DNA of 64,000 bases from Bog-756 sp963828385 (GCA_963828385.1 CAWHEF010000002.1:682001-746000), one strand, 5' to 3'. Counted from the stretch's first letter, positions 41,900 to 51,658 are shown. Notes: a model not told the origin generated them from the letters alone. Translations and numbers: made by a program.

Positions 41900-43519
41900 T
41901 CAGCGGTGCCGAGGGCCCGCCTCCGCCGCCGTCGACGCCGGGGCAGGCGCCAGGCCACGACCGTCCCCTTCGGCGCCGTCCCCATCGGCGCCGTGCCCAT
42001 CGCCGAGCCCGCCGTTGCCGGCCACGGGGATCCGAGCGGGCGCGGTCGACGGTTCGCCCCGGTCGGCACGAGCCTGGGCGGCCCGGGCCCGGGAGGCCCG
42101 TGCGGCATCGGCCGGCCGCACCATGGTGGCGGCCGCATCCTTGTCGTCGATGGCGAGGGCCAGCACCGCGGCGATGAGGGCGATGCCGGCGGCACCCAGG
42201 AAGGCGGCGTGGTAGGACGCGAGGTTCGGGGTGACGTGGTCGCCGACCACGCGGATGGTTCCTACGCTGGCCAACACCGTGGACAGGACGGCGACGCCGA
42301 CTGCGCTCCCCAGCTGACGCTGGCTGTTGAAGAGCGACGACGCCTGGCCAGTGTCGGCGGGCGACACGGTGGCGAACGCCGCCGCCTGGGACGAGACGAA
42401 CGTCTGCGACATGGCGACGCCGAGGAAGAACATCAGAAGGCGCATCCACCACAGGTTGGTCTGGAAGCCGACCACGGTCATCAGGGCGAGTATGCCGGCC
42501 ATGACCACCAGTGCCGAGGAGATGAGGCGGCGGGGACCGATGGACGGGTAGAGCACCCGGGTGGCCAGCTGCGCCCCCACCATCACCCCGATGGCCTCGG
42601 GGAAGGTGTTGAGCCCGGACTGGAGGGCGGAGAGGCCGAGACCCAACTGGAAGAAGAGCGGCACGACGAAGAGCACGCCGAGGAAGGCTGCCGTGCTCAC
42701 CATGAGGACGACGCTCGTGGAGCGGAACAGTCGGTTGCCGTAGAGGCGGAGCTGGAGCAACGGCTTGGCCGTGCGCAATTCCACCACCACCAGGGCCGCC
42801 AGCATCAGCGCCCCGACGGCCATCGTGAGATCGATGTCCAGGTTCCCCCAGCCCCGGGAGGACCCCTCGCTCACTCCGTACATCACGAGCGCGAAACCGA
42901 TGCCCGAAAGGAGGAACCCGGGCACGTCGAACCGGCCGGGACGATGGTCGCGGTGCTCGTGCAGGAAGAGCGCCCCGAAGGTCAGGGCGACGATGCCGAT
43001 GGGAAGGTTGACGAAGAAGACCCATCGCCACGAGATGTCCGTGACCAGCAACCCTCCGAGCACGGGACCGAGGGCAGGGGCCACGGCCGTCGGCACCACC
43101 AGGATCGACGAGGCCCGGACCCGCTCCTCGGGAGGGAACGTCCGGAACAACATGGCCATCCCGACCGGGATCATCATGCCGCCACCGACTCCCTGGATCA
43201 CCCGGAACACGACCAGCTCGGGAAGGCTGCCGGCCAGGCCGCAGAGGACCGACGCTCCGGTGAACAGGCCGATGGCGAGGAGCAGGACCCGCTTCGAACC
43301 GATGCGGTCGCCCATCCAACCGGCGGCGGGGATGAAGACGGCCAGGCTGACCAGGTAGCCGACCGCCACCGAGTCGAGGCTGGCGGTGGATTCGTGGAAC
43401 TGCCGCCCGATGGCGGGCAGGGCCACGTTGACGATCGTCACGTCCATGATGCTCATGAACATGGCGGCGACGAAGACGACGCTGACGACGACTTTCTGGC
43501 TCAGTCGGGGGAGTGTCAC
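41900..43519 (-). CDS. MFS multidrug transporter (DHA2, EmrB/QacA type)
   Basis: A 539-aa drug:proton antiporter-like protein with 14 predicted spans, starting with GTG at 43519. DHA2 markers are MSIMDVTIVNVALPAIGRQF in the first span (motif D1), GDRIGSKRVLL (motif A) and VIQGVGGGMMIPVG followed by APALGPVLGGLL (motif C). The last 70 residues are an Ala/Gly/Asp-rich tail of low complexity (about 470-539). No regulator is adjacent. Substrate unknown. Confidence 0.88.
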   Translation of the reverse strand: MTLPRLSQKVVVSVVFVAAMFMSIMDVTIVNVALPAIGRQFHESTASLDSVAVGYLVSLAVFIPAAGWMGDRIGSKRVLLLAIGLFTGASVLCGLAGSLPELVVFRVIQGVGGGMMIPVGMAMLFRTFPPEERVRASSILVVPTAVAPALGPVLGGLLVTDISWRWVFFVNLPIGIVALTFGALFLHEHRDHRPGRFDVPGFLLSGIGFALVMYGVSEGSSRGWGNLDIDLTMAVGALMLAALVVVELRTAKPLLQLRLYGNRLFRSTSVVLMVSTAAFLGVLFVVPLFFQLGLGLSALQSGLNTFPEAIGVMVGAQLATRVLYPSIGPRRLISSALVVMAGILALMTVVGFQTNLWWMRLLMFFLGVAMSQTFVSSQAAAFATVSPADTGQASSLFNSQRQLGSAVGVAVLSTVLASVGTIRVVGDHVTPNLASYHAAFLGAAGIALIAAVLALAIDDKDAAATMVRPADAARASRARAAQARADRGEPSTAPARIPVAGNGGLGDGHGADGDGAEGDGRGLAPAPASTAAEAGPRHR

Positions 43520-43667
43520 GGGATTGGTGGGAGCGTCCGGTAGGAAAGGCCGGTCGGGGACCGACGTTCGATCCTAAGGGCCAGGACCGTGGACCCGTTC
43601 GCCCGCAGCCGGCCCGCCGCCAGGTTGGCGAGGCCAGGCTGCCGACGCACGGTTGCCGACGCCGGCC

Positions 43668-44069
43668 TCACCCGGCGAGGAAGCTGAACCGCACCTGCCG
43701 CCGCGGGTTGTCGCCGTTGGTGTCGACGAGCACGAGGCTCTGCCACGTGCCGAGCTCGGGCGTGCCGGCGATCACCGGGACGGTCGCCGCCGGGGAGACG
43801 AGCGCCGGTACAACGTGGTCAGCGCCGTGCCCGGGCGAGCCGTGCCGGTGCCGGTAGCGCTCGTCCCTGGGTAGCAAGCGGCCGAGTGCCTGCTCGAGAT
43901 CGTGCTCGGACCCCGAACCGGTCTCCATGAGCGCCAGCCCGGCGGTGGCGTGGGGCACGAAGACCTGGGCCAGTCCGTCACCTCTACCGGCGCAGAACCG
44001 GCGGAGCTCGTCGGTGAGGTCGTAGAAGGTTCGGTCAGCGGTCGTCACCTCGACCAGCTCGGTGTCCAC
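43668..44069 (-). CDS. YjbQ-family (UPF0047) protein
   Basis: A 133-aa protein of the YjbQ family, some members of which have thiamine phosphate synthase-like activity in vitro. The family motif GLAQVFVPHATAGLALMETG carries a conserved His, and RHRHGSPGHGADHVVPALVSP plus WQSLVLVDTNGDNPRRQ complete the pattern. The GTG at 44069 was chosen because VDTELVEVTTADRTFYDLTD is the normal start and GGAGGAGT lies upstream; a longer frame is not supported. It is divergent from tag. Confidence 0.88.
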   Translation of the reverse strand: MDTELVEVTTADRTFYDLTDELRRFCAGRGDGLAQVFVPHATAGLALMETGSGSEHDLEQALGRLLPRDERYRHRHGSPGHGADHVVPALVSPAATVPVIAGTPELGTWQSLVLVDTNGDNPRRQVRFSFLAG

Positions 44070-44123
44070 TCCTCCATGGTCGCATGACGGGACGGGGGCG
44101 GCCACGACTAGCGTCCGAGGCTG

Positions 44124-44771
44124 ATGGGCACATCCGGCCGGGCGGCGCGTTGCACGTGGGCGGAGAGCTCGGAGGCGATGCGGCGCTACCACGACGAGGA
44201 ATGGGGCGTCCCGTCCCACGACGACCGCCATCTGTTCGAACTGCTCGTCCTGGAGGGAGCCCAGGCCGGCCTGTCATGGTCGACCATCCTGTCCAAGCGC
44301 GCCACCTACCGCCGCGTCTTCGCCCGGTTCGACCCGTCCCGGGTGGCCCGGTTCACCCCGGCCCGGGTGGCGGAGCTCATGGACGAACCGGGCATCGTGC
44401 GGAACCGGCTCAAGGTGGCCGGGACCGTGACGAACGCCAACGCCTTCGTGAAGACGGCAGAGGAGCACGGCTCCTTCGACCGCTACCTGTGGCAATGGGT
44501 GGGTGGGGAGCCGGTCGTCCACCAGCCGAAGACGGCAGGCGACGTCCCGGTGACGACCGAGCTGTCCCGCGAGGTATCCGTGGACCTGAAGGGGCGGGGG
44601 TTCACGTTCGTCGGACCGACCATCGTCTACTCCTTCCTCCAGGCGGTGGGCGTGGTCGACGACCATCTGACGACCTGTCCGAGCAAGCGCGACCACAGCC
44701 GGGCGGTGCGAGAGCGAACGACGGACGGGAAGGCCGCTTGGGAAGCGACGGTCCGAGGCGGTCGGACCTGA
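44124..44771 (+). CDS. tag: DNA-3-methyladenine glycosylase I
   Basis: Tag (215 aa) removes 3-methyladenine from alkylated DNA. The structural zinc ligands have the E. coli spacing: C10 and H23 (YHDEEWG), then H and C in DDHLTTC near the C-terminus. AGLSWSTILSKRATYRRVF forms the helix-hairpin-helix region and GFTFVGPTIVYSFLQAVG is characteristic. It ends in TGATG, sharing bases with the start of the C69-type peptidase gene. Confidence 0.94.
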   Translation: MGTSGRAARCTWAESSEAMRRYHDEEWGVPSHDDRHLFELLVLEGAQAGLSWSTILSKRATYRRVFARFDPSRVARFTPARVAELMDEPGIVRNRLKVAGTVTNANAFVKTAEEHGSFDRYLWQWVGGEPVVHQPKTAGDVPVTTELSREVSVDLKGRGFTFVGPTIVYSFLQAVGVVDDHLTTCPSKRDHSRAVRERTTDGKAAWEATVRGGRT

Positions 44772-46138
44772 TGTGCGACTCGATGGTCACCGTCACCGAC
44801 GCCGGGCTCCTCTTCGCCAAGAACAGCGACCGCGATCCCAACGAGGCTCAGGCCCCCGAGTGGCATCCGGCGGCCGATCACGCCGCCGGGGAAGGGCTCT
44901 CCTGTACCTGGATCGACATCCCCCAGGTGCGCCACACCCACGCCGTGCTCGTGTCCCGGCCGTGGTGGATGTGGGGGGCCGAGATGGGGGCCAACGAGCA
45001 CGGAGTGGTGATCGGCAACGAGGCGGTGTTCACGAAGAGGCCGGCTCCGACGGGACGGCGGCGGGAGAAAGGCAGCGGCAGGGGAAGGGACGCCGAACCG
45101 ATCCAAGACGGCAGCGAGCGGGGAACGGGATCCCGCCACAAGGCCCTTCTCGGCATGGACCTCGTCCGCCTCGCCCTGGAGAGGGCGGCGTCGGCTGAAG
45201 GAGCTGTGTCCGTGATCGTCGAGCTCCTCGAGCGGCACGGCCAGGGCGGCCCGTGCAGCATCGACCACCCGGCGTTCAGCTACGACAACAGCTTCCTCGT
45301 GGCCGACGGTGGCGCCGCCTTCGTGGTGGAGACGGCCGGACGGGCCTCTGCCACCGAGCGCGTCACCGGAGCCGGTCGCAGCATCTCGAACGGCTTCACG
45401 ATCGCCGACTTCGCCCGGGTCCACGCCGACCCGGTGCGTACATGGGTGGCACGAGCCGCCATCCGTCGTCGGACGACCCAGTCCCTGGCCTGTCGGGCCC
45501 GGGGGCCCCGTGACCTCATGACGGCGCTGCGCATCCACTCCTCCGGCCGGCCGCGGTGGTCCCCGGTCCACGGCGGCCTCGGCGATCCGTGCGTCCACGC
45601 CGGCGGCCTGCTCACCTCGAGCCAGAGCACGTCGTCGTGGGTGTCGGACCTGCGGGGCCCCGAGCGTCACTGGGTCACGGCCACGTCGGCACCGTGCACC
45701 TCGCTGTTCAAGCCGGTGACCGTGGACGAGCCGATCGAGCTCGGCGCCGCTCCGACAGGGACCTTCGACCGGCGCGCCTACTGGTGGCGCCACGAGCTCC
45801 TCCATCGTCTGACCATGGTGTCCCACACCACTCTGGCCGGTCGCTTCACACCGGCCCGGGACGGGGTCGAGTTGGCCTGGACGGAGGACCCGCCTTCATC
45901 GGCCGAGGCCTTCGCCGAGGGCGAACGGCTCGAGCGGGCATGGCTGGCCGATGTCGTCGGTGTCGTCGGTGTCGTCGGCGGACGAGATCGCCCGGGTATC
46001 GCCGACGACCGTCCGGGCTGGGTCAGGCGGGCGTGGGACCGGCTCGACGCCGCCTGCGGGTTCGAGTTCGAGCTCGCCTCCGCCGGGCTGGACTCGGGCG
46101 CCACCGGCGCCCCGAGGAGGGCCCCCGTCACCCGCTGA
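44771..46138 (+). CDS. C69-family peptidase/secernin-like N-terminal nucleophile hydrolase
   Basis: A 455-aa protein. It begins MCDSMVTVTDAGLLFAKNSD, so Cys2 becomes the N-terminal nucleophile after Met removal, as in dipeptidase PepD and secernins; RDPNEAQ, MWGAEMGANEHGVVIGNEAVF and PCSIDHPAFSYDNSFLVAD fit the family. Residues 93-120 form a basic, probably disordered insertion. Near the C-terminus a 9-bp unit repeats three times and encodes VVGVVGVVG. The ATG at 44771 overlaps the tag stop by one base. Substrate unknown. Confidence 0.86.
   Translation: MCDSMVTVTDAGLLFAKNSDRDPNEAQAPEWHPAADHAAGEGLSCTWIDIPQVRHTHAVLVSRPWWMWGAEMGANEHGVVIGNEAVFTKRPAPTGRRREKGSGRGRDAEPIQDGSERGTGSRHKALLGMDLVRLALERAASAEGAVSVIVELLERHGQGGPCSIDHPAFSYDNSFLVADGGAAFVVETAGRASATERVTGAGRSISNGFTIADFARVHADPVRTWVARAAIRRRTTQSLACRARGPRDLMTALRIHSSGRPRWSPVHGGLGDPCVHAGGLLTSSQSTSSWVSDLRGPERHWVTATSAPCTSLFKPVTVDEPIELGAAPTGTFDRRAYWWRHELLHRLTMVSHTTLAGRFTPARDGVELAWTEDPPSSAEAFAEGERLERAWLADVVGVVGVVGGRDRPGIADDRPGWVRRAWDRLDAACGFEFELASAGLDSGATGAPRRAPVTR
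45953..45979 (+). repeat. Three tandem copies of a 9-bp unit inside the C69-type gene
   Basis: GTCGTCGGT occurs three times in a row and in frame, giving Val-Val-Gly repeats in a surface region of the peptidase. Slippage-prone; copy number may vary between strains. Confidence 0.8.
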
Positions 46139-46165
46139 GCCCGAGGGTCGCCTCCGCCCCCGGCC

Positions 46166-47413
46166 TCAGCGACCTGCCAGCCTGCTGACCAGCTCGACCA
46201 GGCGCTCGAGCTCGTCCTCGGTGTTGTAGTAGTGCGGCGACGCCCGGATGACGGCAGTGGGGAACCGCCCGACCATGTCCAGGCGGGCGGAGGGAGCCTC
46301 CGACACCGAGACGTTGATCCCGATGGCTGAGGCGGCGAGGGCGGCGTTGGTGGCCGGGACCCCCGAGACCGAGAAGGTGACGATGCCCGAGCGCTGCACG
46401 CCGCCGTCATGGACCTCGACGCCCTCGATGACGGCGAGCATGGCCCGGAGGTGCTCGGCCAGGTGGCCGACGCGGGCGCAGATGGCGTCGATGCCGAGCG
46501 CCAGGGCATGGTCGATGGCGACCCCGAGCCCGAGCTGCGCGGCGATGGGCGCCTCGAACTCGGTCAACCGTTGGGCGCCGGGCCGGAGACGATACCGGTC
46601 GGCGTCCTCCCAGACGGCGGCGCCGCCACCGATGCCGATGGGCCGCAACCGTTCTGCGAATGCCGTGTCGACGTAGAGCAGGCCGGTCCCTCTCGGGCCG
46701 CGCAGCCATTTGCGCCCGGTGAACGTGGCCACCTGACACCCGATCGCGCCGACCCGGACCGGGAGTTGGCCCGCGCTCTGGCAGGCGTCGAGGAACAGCG
46801 GGATCCCCGCCGCCCTGCACGCCGCGCCGACCTCCCGGACCGGGTTGACCAGCCCCCGGTGGGTGCCGACGTGGGTGACGGCCACCAGGGCGCACCGGTC
46901 GGCGGCCAGGTGCTCGCCCAGCGCACCGAGGTCGATGGTGCCGACCTCGGTGCTCTCCACCACCACCACCCGGGCGCCGGTGAGCTCGCAGACCTGGAGC
47001 AGCCCGAGGTAGTGGCTGTCGTACGCCAGCCGGTCGGCGAGAAGCACGTGCCCCCGCTCGATGCCGCCCCCGAGAGCGAAGCCCCACAACGCCTTGGTCC
47101 ACGCCTGGGTGTCTGAGCCGGCGAGCACGATCTGGTCGTTGGCCGCCCCGAGGAGACGTGCGGCGGACCGCCGGACCGCCATCAGTCGTTGGGTGGCGAG
47201 TGCCGCCGCCTCATAGGCACCGTGTTCGGCCTCGAGGCGGAGATGGGCGATCACGGAGTCGACCGTGGCCCTGGTGGGCAGGGCGGCGCCGGCGTTGTTC
47301 AGGTGGTCCACCACCGCGCACCCCGGCGTCGCCGCCCGCTGGGCGTCGACGTCGATGGGGCCGGGCACAACCGCGAAACCTACCAGCGGGGCGGCCGGCC
47401 CATCGGATCCCAT
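46166..47413 (-). CDS. Class V aminotransferase/cysteine desulfurase-family PLP enzyme
   Basis: A 415-aa fold-type I PLP enzyme. HLNNAGAALPTRATVDSV near the N-terminus, FLDACQSAGQLPV (PLP-contacting Asp and Gln) and the Schiff-base Lys in ATFTGRKWLRGPRGTGLLY are clear. The large-domain end SPHYYNTEDELERLVELV is typical of the isopenicillin-N epimerase/kynureninase-like branch. Substrate unknown. The start at 47413 could be a few codons downstream. It is convergent with the C69-type gene across 27 bp. Confidence 0.86.
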   Translation of the reverse strand: MGSDGPAAPLVGFAVVPGPIDVDAQRAATPGCAVVDHLNNAGAALPTRATVDSVIAHLRLEAEHGAYEAAALATQRLMAVRRSAARLLGAANDQIVLAGSDTQAWTKALWGFALGGGIERGHVLLADRLAYDSHYLGLLQVCELTGARVVVVESTEVGTIDLGALGEHLAADRCALVAVTHVGTHRGLVNPVREVGAACRAAGIPLFLDACQSAGQLPVRVGAIGCQVATFTGRKWLRGPRGTGLLYVDTAFAERLRPIGIGGGAAVWEDADRYRLRPGAQRLTEFEAPIAAQLGLGVAIDHALALGIDAICARVGHLAEHLRAMLAVIEGVEVHDGGVQRSGIVTFSVSGVPATNAALAASAIGINVSVSEAPSARLDMVGRFPTAVIRASPHYYNTEDELERLVELVSRLAGR

Positions 47414-47539
47414 CCCCGGAAAGCAGGGAGAGTGCGGACGTCCCAGAGATCCCGGACACCGGGCGGCCGGAGCAAGTACCGTACGGGCCGCGGGGCCCGT
47501 AGGTCCGGTCGACGCGGGACCAGTGGAAAGGGGGAGGCT

Positions 47540-48854
47540 ATGAGGAATCGCCGAGGTGGCCGACGCTTCTCGTTGGTCGTGGTGCTCGGTTTGGCGATGG
47601 CCGCGCTGGGGTCCTACGTGCCAGGGGCCATCGCAAGTGCCAGCGACGGGTCGTCGTCATCGAACCCTGCGCCGGTTTGCCCCGTCAGTGGAGGTACGTG
47701 CCCGCCGGTCTCGGCCCCGGGTGACACCTCGAGCATCGTGTTCATGAACTCCTTCACCCTCACCACGTCCAGCGGCACATGGAAGGTCGACTACTACGAG
47801 AACACGGCCTACACGTGCAGCATCAGCGGGTACCAGACGTTCGTGGTCGCGTTCGCGAGAGGGTGTCAGTGCTTCGACCGCTCAACCCTTGTGGGTGTAC
47901 ATGCATGGTGGCGGCATCGGGTACTTCCTTGAGAATGGGGACGTAGTGCCCGACCCACCCGCTCAAATGACCCAGCAGAACGGCGTCTATCTCATCAAAG
48001 CGCTCAACAGAGCCAACGGGCTCCTTCCTCTCGTCGAGAACGATCCCGCCGGCTTCCGCTTTGTGGCTGTCTCCTATTGTGACCGGGACATCTACGCCGG
48101 AGGAGATCAGATCGATCCGTACAATCCCAACAAGATCCCGCCCGGTTCGTCGAACCGTCCCACCACGAACGGACTGTTCGCCACCAAGGCGGCGGTTTCC
48201 TATACCCAGTCGCACTACTCGACCACGAAGTACTTCCTCTACGGCGACAGTGCCGGTAGTGGTGGGACCTATGGGGTTGCATGGGGCCTCCAGCTCCAGG
48301 GCGACCCGGCAGCCGGAATCGTCGCCGACTCCGGTGTGATCAATCAGCAGTGGGAACAGGCGATCTACCAGCAGGATGTCAAGACATGCGGTGGAAGGCG
48401 CACGCAGGCGGAAAATGCAAACCTCATCGTCATCCGGCTGCAGTACCAGCTCGCCGAGGAATCGAACGAGCCGGCTGCGCTCGTCAGGACCGGTCAGCTG
48501 ACGGTTCCGATCATGCACATCTGGGATCACAACGATCCACTCTTTTGCGGCGGCCCCCCTCCACAAGACGACATGTCCTGTACGTTGCCCAACGGGCAAA
48601 CTGTCATGCTGACCGCCACGGACTGTATGAACGAGCCGCTGCGTGAAGCGATCGAGAACGAAGGTCCGAACAGCAAGTCCATGAACCTCGGACTGTGCGT
48701 GACGGTCAAGCCATCCGAGGAGTCCAAGAACAACTGGCCTTGCGACGCCCACTGCCCCACCTTGTACGACTTGACGAACACCGATCCATCGAGCCCGGCC
48801 AACTACAACCAGGCCATCCTGAACTGGGTCGATCAGCGGTTGGCCGACCCGTAG
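47540..48854 (+). pseudogene. Secreted alpha/beta-hydrolase (pectinacetylesterase-like), frameshifted
   Basis: An exported protein of about 438 codons. The first frame (from ATG 47540 behind GGGGGAGG) carries a signal peptide (FSLVVVLGLAMAALGSYVPG) and the start of the mature part (SGTWKVDYYENTAYTCSISG). At about 47858 it slips by +1; the second frame reads PLWVYMHGGGIGYFLENG, then YGDSAGSGGTYGVAWG (nucleophile Ser), many Cys residues and an Asn/Asp-rich C-terminus. One extra base or two missing bases near GCGAGAGGG would explain the break. Codon third positions are less GC-rich than the neighbours, so recent acquisition is possible. Confidence 0.8.
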
Positions 48855-48924
48855 AGGGCCAGAGGGCACCGATGAGCGGCGGGCGCGCCGGTCGTCCCTC
48901 GGTTGGAGGAAGCGGGAGTGGGGC

Positions 48925-49563
48925 TTGGAGCACAGATATAGGGTCGGATGCGTGCCCGGGCCGGCCGAACCACTCCTGGAGGCGACCGCCGACCCGGATC
49001 CCTTCGTCCAGTTCGGACGGTGGTTCGACGACGCCGCCGTCGACGCGTCGAGCCCCGAGGCGATGGCGGTGGCCACGGTGGCGCCCGGCGGTGGGCCATC
49101 GGTCCGGATGGTGCTGCTCAAGTCGTGGGACGAGCGCGGGTTCGTCTTCTTCACCAATTACACGAGTCGAAAGGGGGTCGACCTCGACGGCGAGCCCCGC
49201 ACGGCGCTGTTGTTCCACTGGGAGCACCGGGGTCGCCAGGTACGGATCGAGGGCTCGGGTGCGCCGACGAGCGACGCCGAGTCCGACGCCTACTTCGCCG
49301 GTCGTCCCCGCGGGAGCCAGCTCAGTGCCCGGGTGTCGTGGCAGAGCCGGCCGGTGGCCGATCGGGGCGTCCTGGAGGAGGCAGTCCGGGTCGTCGCCGA
49401 GGAGTTCGCCGGTCGGGAGGTGCCCCGGCCACCGTGGTGGGGCGGGATCCGGGTGGCGCCTTCCCGCTTCGAGTTCTGGCAGCACCGGGAGGACCGACTC
49501 CACGACCGCCTCCTCTACGAGCCGGCAGGCGGCGGCTGGCGGGTGACGAGGCTCCAGCCGTGA
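48925..49563 (+). CDS. pdxH: Pyridoxamine 5'-phosphate oxidase
   Basis: PdxH (212 aa) is the FMN enzyme that oxidises PNP or PMP to pyridoxal phosphate in the cytoplasm. Family signatures are EAMAVATVAPGGGPSVRMVLLK, GFVFFTNYTSRKG (FMN and substrate contacts), RQVRIEGSG, GSQLSARVSWQS, and the C-terminal WWGGIRVAPSRFEFWQ, HDR and WRVTRLQP. A TTG start at 48925 aligns best with known N-termini; GTG at 48952 is an alternative. It supplies PLP for enzymes such as the aminotransferase nearby. Confidence 0.93.
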   Translation: MEHRYRVGCVPGPAEPLLEATADPDPFVQFGRWFDDAAVDASSPEAMAVATVAPGGGPSVRMVLLKSWDERGFVFFTNYTSRKGVDLDGEPRTALLFHWEHRGRQVRIEGSGAPTSDAESDAYFAGRPRGSQLSARVSWQSRPVADRGVLEEAVRVVAEEFAGREVPRPPWWGGIRVAPSRFEFWQHREDRLHDRLLYEPAGGGWRVTRLQP

Positions 49564-49635
49564 TCGGCCGCTCCCGAGGCTCGGAAAACCCCCGACCCTT
49601 CGAAGCATCCGGGCGCCCGAAGTAGGGTCTCATCC

Positions 49636-50832
49636 ATGTCCGACGCAGCCACCACCGTCCGGGAGCACACCGACCAGCTCCTCGACGAGCTCGATCCGCG
49701 TAGCGCCCCCGCCGAGAAGTTCCGTTCGCGGCAGTACGAGCTGGGCCTGGCCTGGGTCGGCTTCCCGGTGGGCCATGGGGGCCTCCAGGCCCGTCCGGAC
49801 CTCCAGCGCGAGGTCGATGCCCGCTTGATGAAGGCCGGAGCCACGCCGTTCGGTCCTCGGGAGTTCTTCGGCCTGACCATGGCGGCGCCGACCGTGGTGA
49901 CCCACGGCACCGAGGAGCTGCGGGAGCGGTTGCTGCGCCAGACGTTCACCGGCGAGGTGTCGTGGTGCCAGCTGTTCAGCGAGCCCGGGGCGGGCTCCGA
50001 TCTCGCCGGTCTGGCGACCCGGGCCGTCCGCGACGGCGACGAGTGGGTGATCTCCGGGCAGAAGGTCTGGAACACCCTCGCCCACATCGCCGATCGGGGC
50101 ATGCTGGTGGCCCGGACCGACCCCGAGCTGCCCAAGCACAAGGGCCTCACCTACTTCGCCCTCGACATGCACGCTCCGGGCGTCGAGGTACGGCCGCTCA
50201 GGCAGATGACCGGGGAGGCGGAATTCAACGAGGTCTACATGACCGAGGTCAGGGTGCCCGACGCCGACCGGATCGGCGACATCGGCGAGGGTTGGAGGGT
50301 GGCCATGACCACTCTGTCCAACGAGCGCACAACCATCGGGGGCGGAGCCGCCGTCCCCGGCCGGGGGACGGGCGCCATCGCCGAGGCGGTCCGGATCTGG
50401 AAAGAGGAGGTCCACCGGAAGGACCCCGCCACCCGCGACCGGCTGATGAGGCTCTGGACCGAGTCGGAGGCGCTCCGCCTGACCAACGCCCGGGCCAGCC
50501 AGAGCCGCAAGGCGGGGAACCCCGGCCCCGAGGGCTCGATCGCCAAGCTCATGTTCGCCGAGGTGAACAAGCGGGTGTACGAGCTGTGCGTCGACCTGCT
50601 CGGCGCCAACGGCCTGATCGGCTACGACTACACGATGAAGCGCTCGGAGGGCATCGGGCTGATCGGGCCGCCCGGGACCTCCCGCAAGCTGTTCATCCGT
50701 TCGCGAGCCAACTCGATCGAGGGGGGGACGTCCGAGATCCAGCGCAACATCCTCGGCGAGCGGATCCTCGGACTGCCGGGCGAGGTCAGGGTGGACAAGG
50801 AGCTCCCCTGGTCAGAAGTGCCCCGCAGTTGA
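49636..50832 (+). CDS. Acyl-CoA dehydrogenase
   Basis: A 398-aa FAD-dependent acyl-CoA dehydrogenase. The FAD/substrate region WCQLFSEPGAGSDLAGLATR, GQKVWNTLAHIADRGMLVAR and the catalytic-Glu region IEGGTSEIQRNILGERILGL are standard; the chain is of normal length. It starts a same-strand group with the thioesterase and LLM oxidoreductase, suggesting fatty-acid or sterol side-chain breakdown. Exact chain length of the substrate is unknown. Confidence 0.92.
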   Translation: MSDAATTVREHTDQLLDELDPRSAPAEKFRSRQYELGLAWVGFPVGHGGLQARPDLQREVDARLMKAGATPFGPREFFGLTMAAPTVVTHGTEELRERLLRQTFTGEVSWCQLFSEPGAGSDLAGLATRAVRDGDEWVISGQKVWNTLAHIADRGMLVARTDPELPKHKGLTYFALDMHAPGVEVRPLRQMTGEAEFNEVYMTEVRVPDADRIGDIGEGWRVAMTTLSNERTTIGGGAAVPGRGTGAIAEAVRIWKEEVHRKDPATRDRLMRLWTESEALRLTNARASQSRKAGNPGPEGSIAKLMFAEVNKRVYELCVDLLGANGLIGYDYTMKRSEGIGLIGPPGTSRKLFIRSRANSIEGGTSEIQRNILGERILGLPGEVRVDKELPWSEVPRS

Positions 50833-50845
50833 CCGGGAGGGCCCC

Positions 50846-51658
50846 GTGACCAAGGCCCGGGAGTTCCTCGGCATGGAGCAGGTCCGAGACCCGCTCCACT
50901 GGCGCCTCGACGTGATCCCGGAACTGACCACGCCGGGGAAGTTCCTCTTCGGGGGGTGCGGGCTCGGAGCGGCACTGGTGGCGCTCGAAGCGGCGGCGGA
51001 ACGGCCAACGGTGTGGGCGACGGCCCAGTACCTCTCGTTCGCACGGACCCACTCGGTCCTCGACCTGACCGTCACCCTGGCCGCCGTCGGTCGCCGCGTC
51101 ACCCAGGCCCGGGTGGTCGGGTTCGTCGACGACCGGGAGATCCTCACCGTCAACGCCGCCCTCGGCCGCTCGGATCCCGTCGGTCCCGTCGAGGGGGTGT
51201 GGCTCACGCCGCCCGAGGTGCCGCCGCCATCCGTCTGTCCCTTGCGGCGACTGCCTGACCCCGAGTCGGCATCGATCTTCGACCGCCTCGAGGTCCGATT
51301 GGCCGAAGGTTGGAGCTTCGAGGAGCTCGCCCGGGGGGATGTCCCGAGCCGGCCGAACAGCGCGTTGTGGGTGCGGATCCCCGGTCACCTGGCCCCATCC
51401 GCACCGACGCTCGCCATCATCGGCGACTACCTGAGCGGCGGGGTGTCCCAGGCCCTCGGGCACAGGGCCATGTCGAGGAGCCTCGACAACACCCTCCGGG
51501 TCGCCCGCCTCGAACCGAGCGAATGGGTGCTGTGCGACTGCCGCGTGCAGGCCGTGGCCGACGGGTACGGCCAGGGCCAGGCCTACCTGTGGTCCGAGTC
51601 CGGTTCCCTGCTGGCCACGGCCAGTCAGTCGATGAGCGTCCGGCGGTGGGACCCCTGA
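50846..51658 (+). CDS. Acyl-CoA thioesterase-like (TesB-type double hotdog) protein
   Basis: A 270-aa protein starting with GTG at 50846, 13 bp after the acyl-CoA dehydrogenase stop. Two hotdog-like halves are visible: GKFLFGGCGLGAALVALEAA, TAQYLSFARTHSVLDLTVTL and, later, TLAIIGDYLSGGVSQALG with SLDNTLRVARLEPSEWVLCD and GYGQGQAYLWSESGSLLAT. The end SQSMSVRR is typical of TesB-type proteins. It would release free acids from CoA esters made or used by its neighbour. Confidence 0.85.
   Translation: MTKAREFLGMEQVRDPLHWRLDVIPELTTPGKFLFGGCGLGAALVALEAAAERPTVWATAQYLSFARTHSVLDLTVTLAAVGRRVTQARVVGFVDDREILTVNAALGRSDPVGPVEGVWLTPPEVPPPSVCPLRRLPDPESASIFDRLEVRLAEGWSFEELARGDVPSRPNSALWVRIPGHLAPSAPTLAIIGDYLSGGVSQALGHRAMSRSLDNTLRVARLEPSEWVLCDCRVQAVADGYGQGQAYLWSESGSLLATASQSMSVRRWDP

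Noticed and set aside
41537..43543. Plus-strand frame of 668 codons opposite the TauE and DHA2 genes
   Set aside because: Composition is His/Gly/Glu/Arg-rich with no domain, as expected for the antisense of membrane-protein codons.
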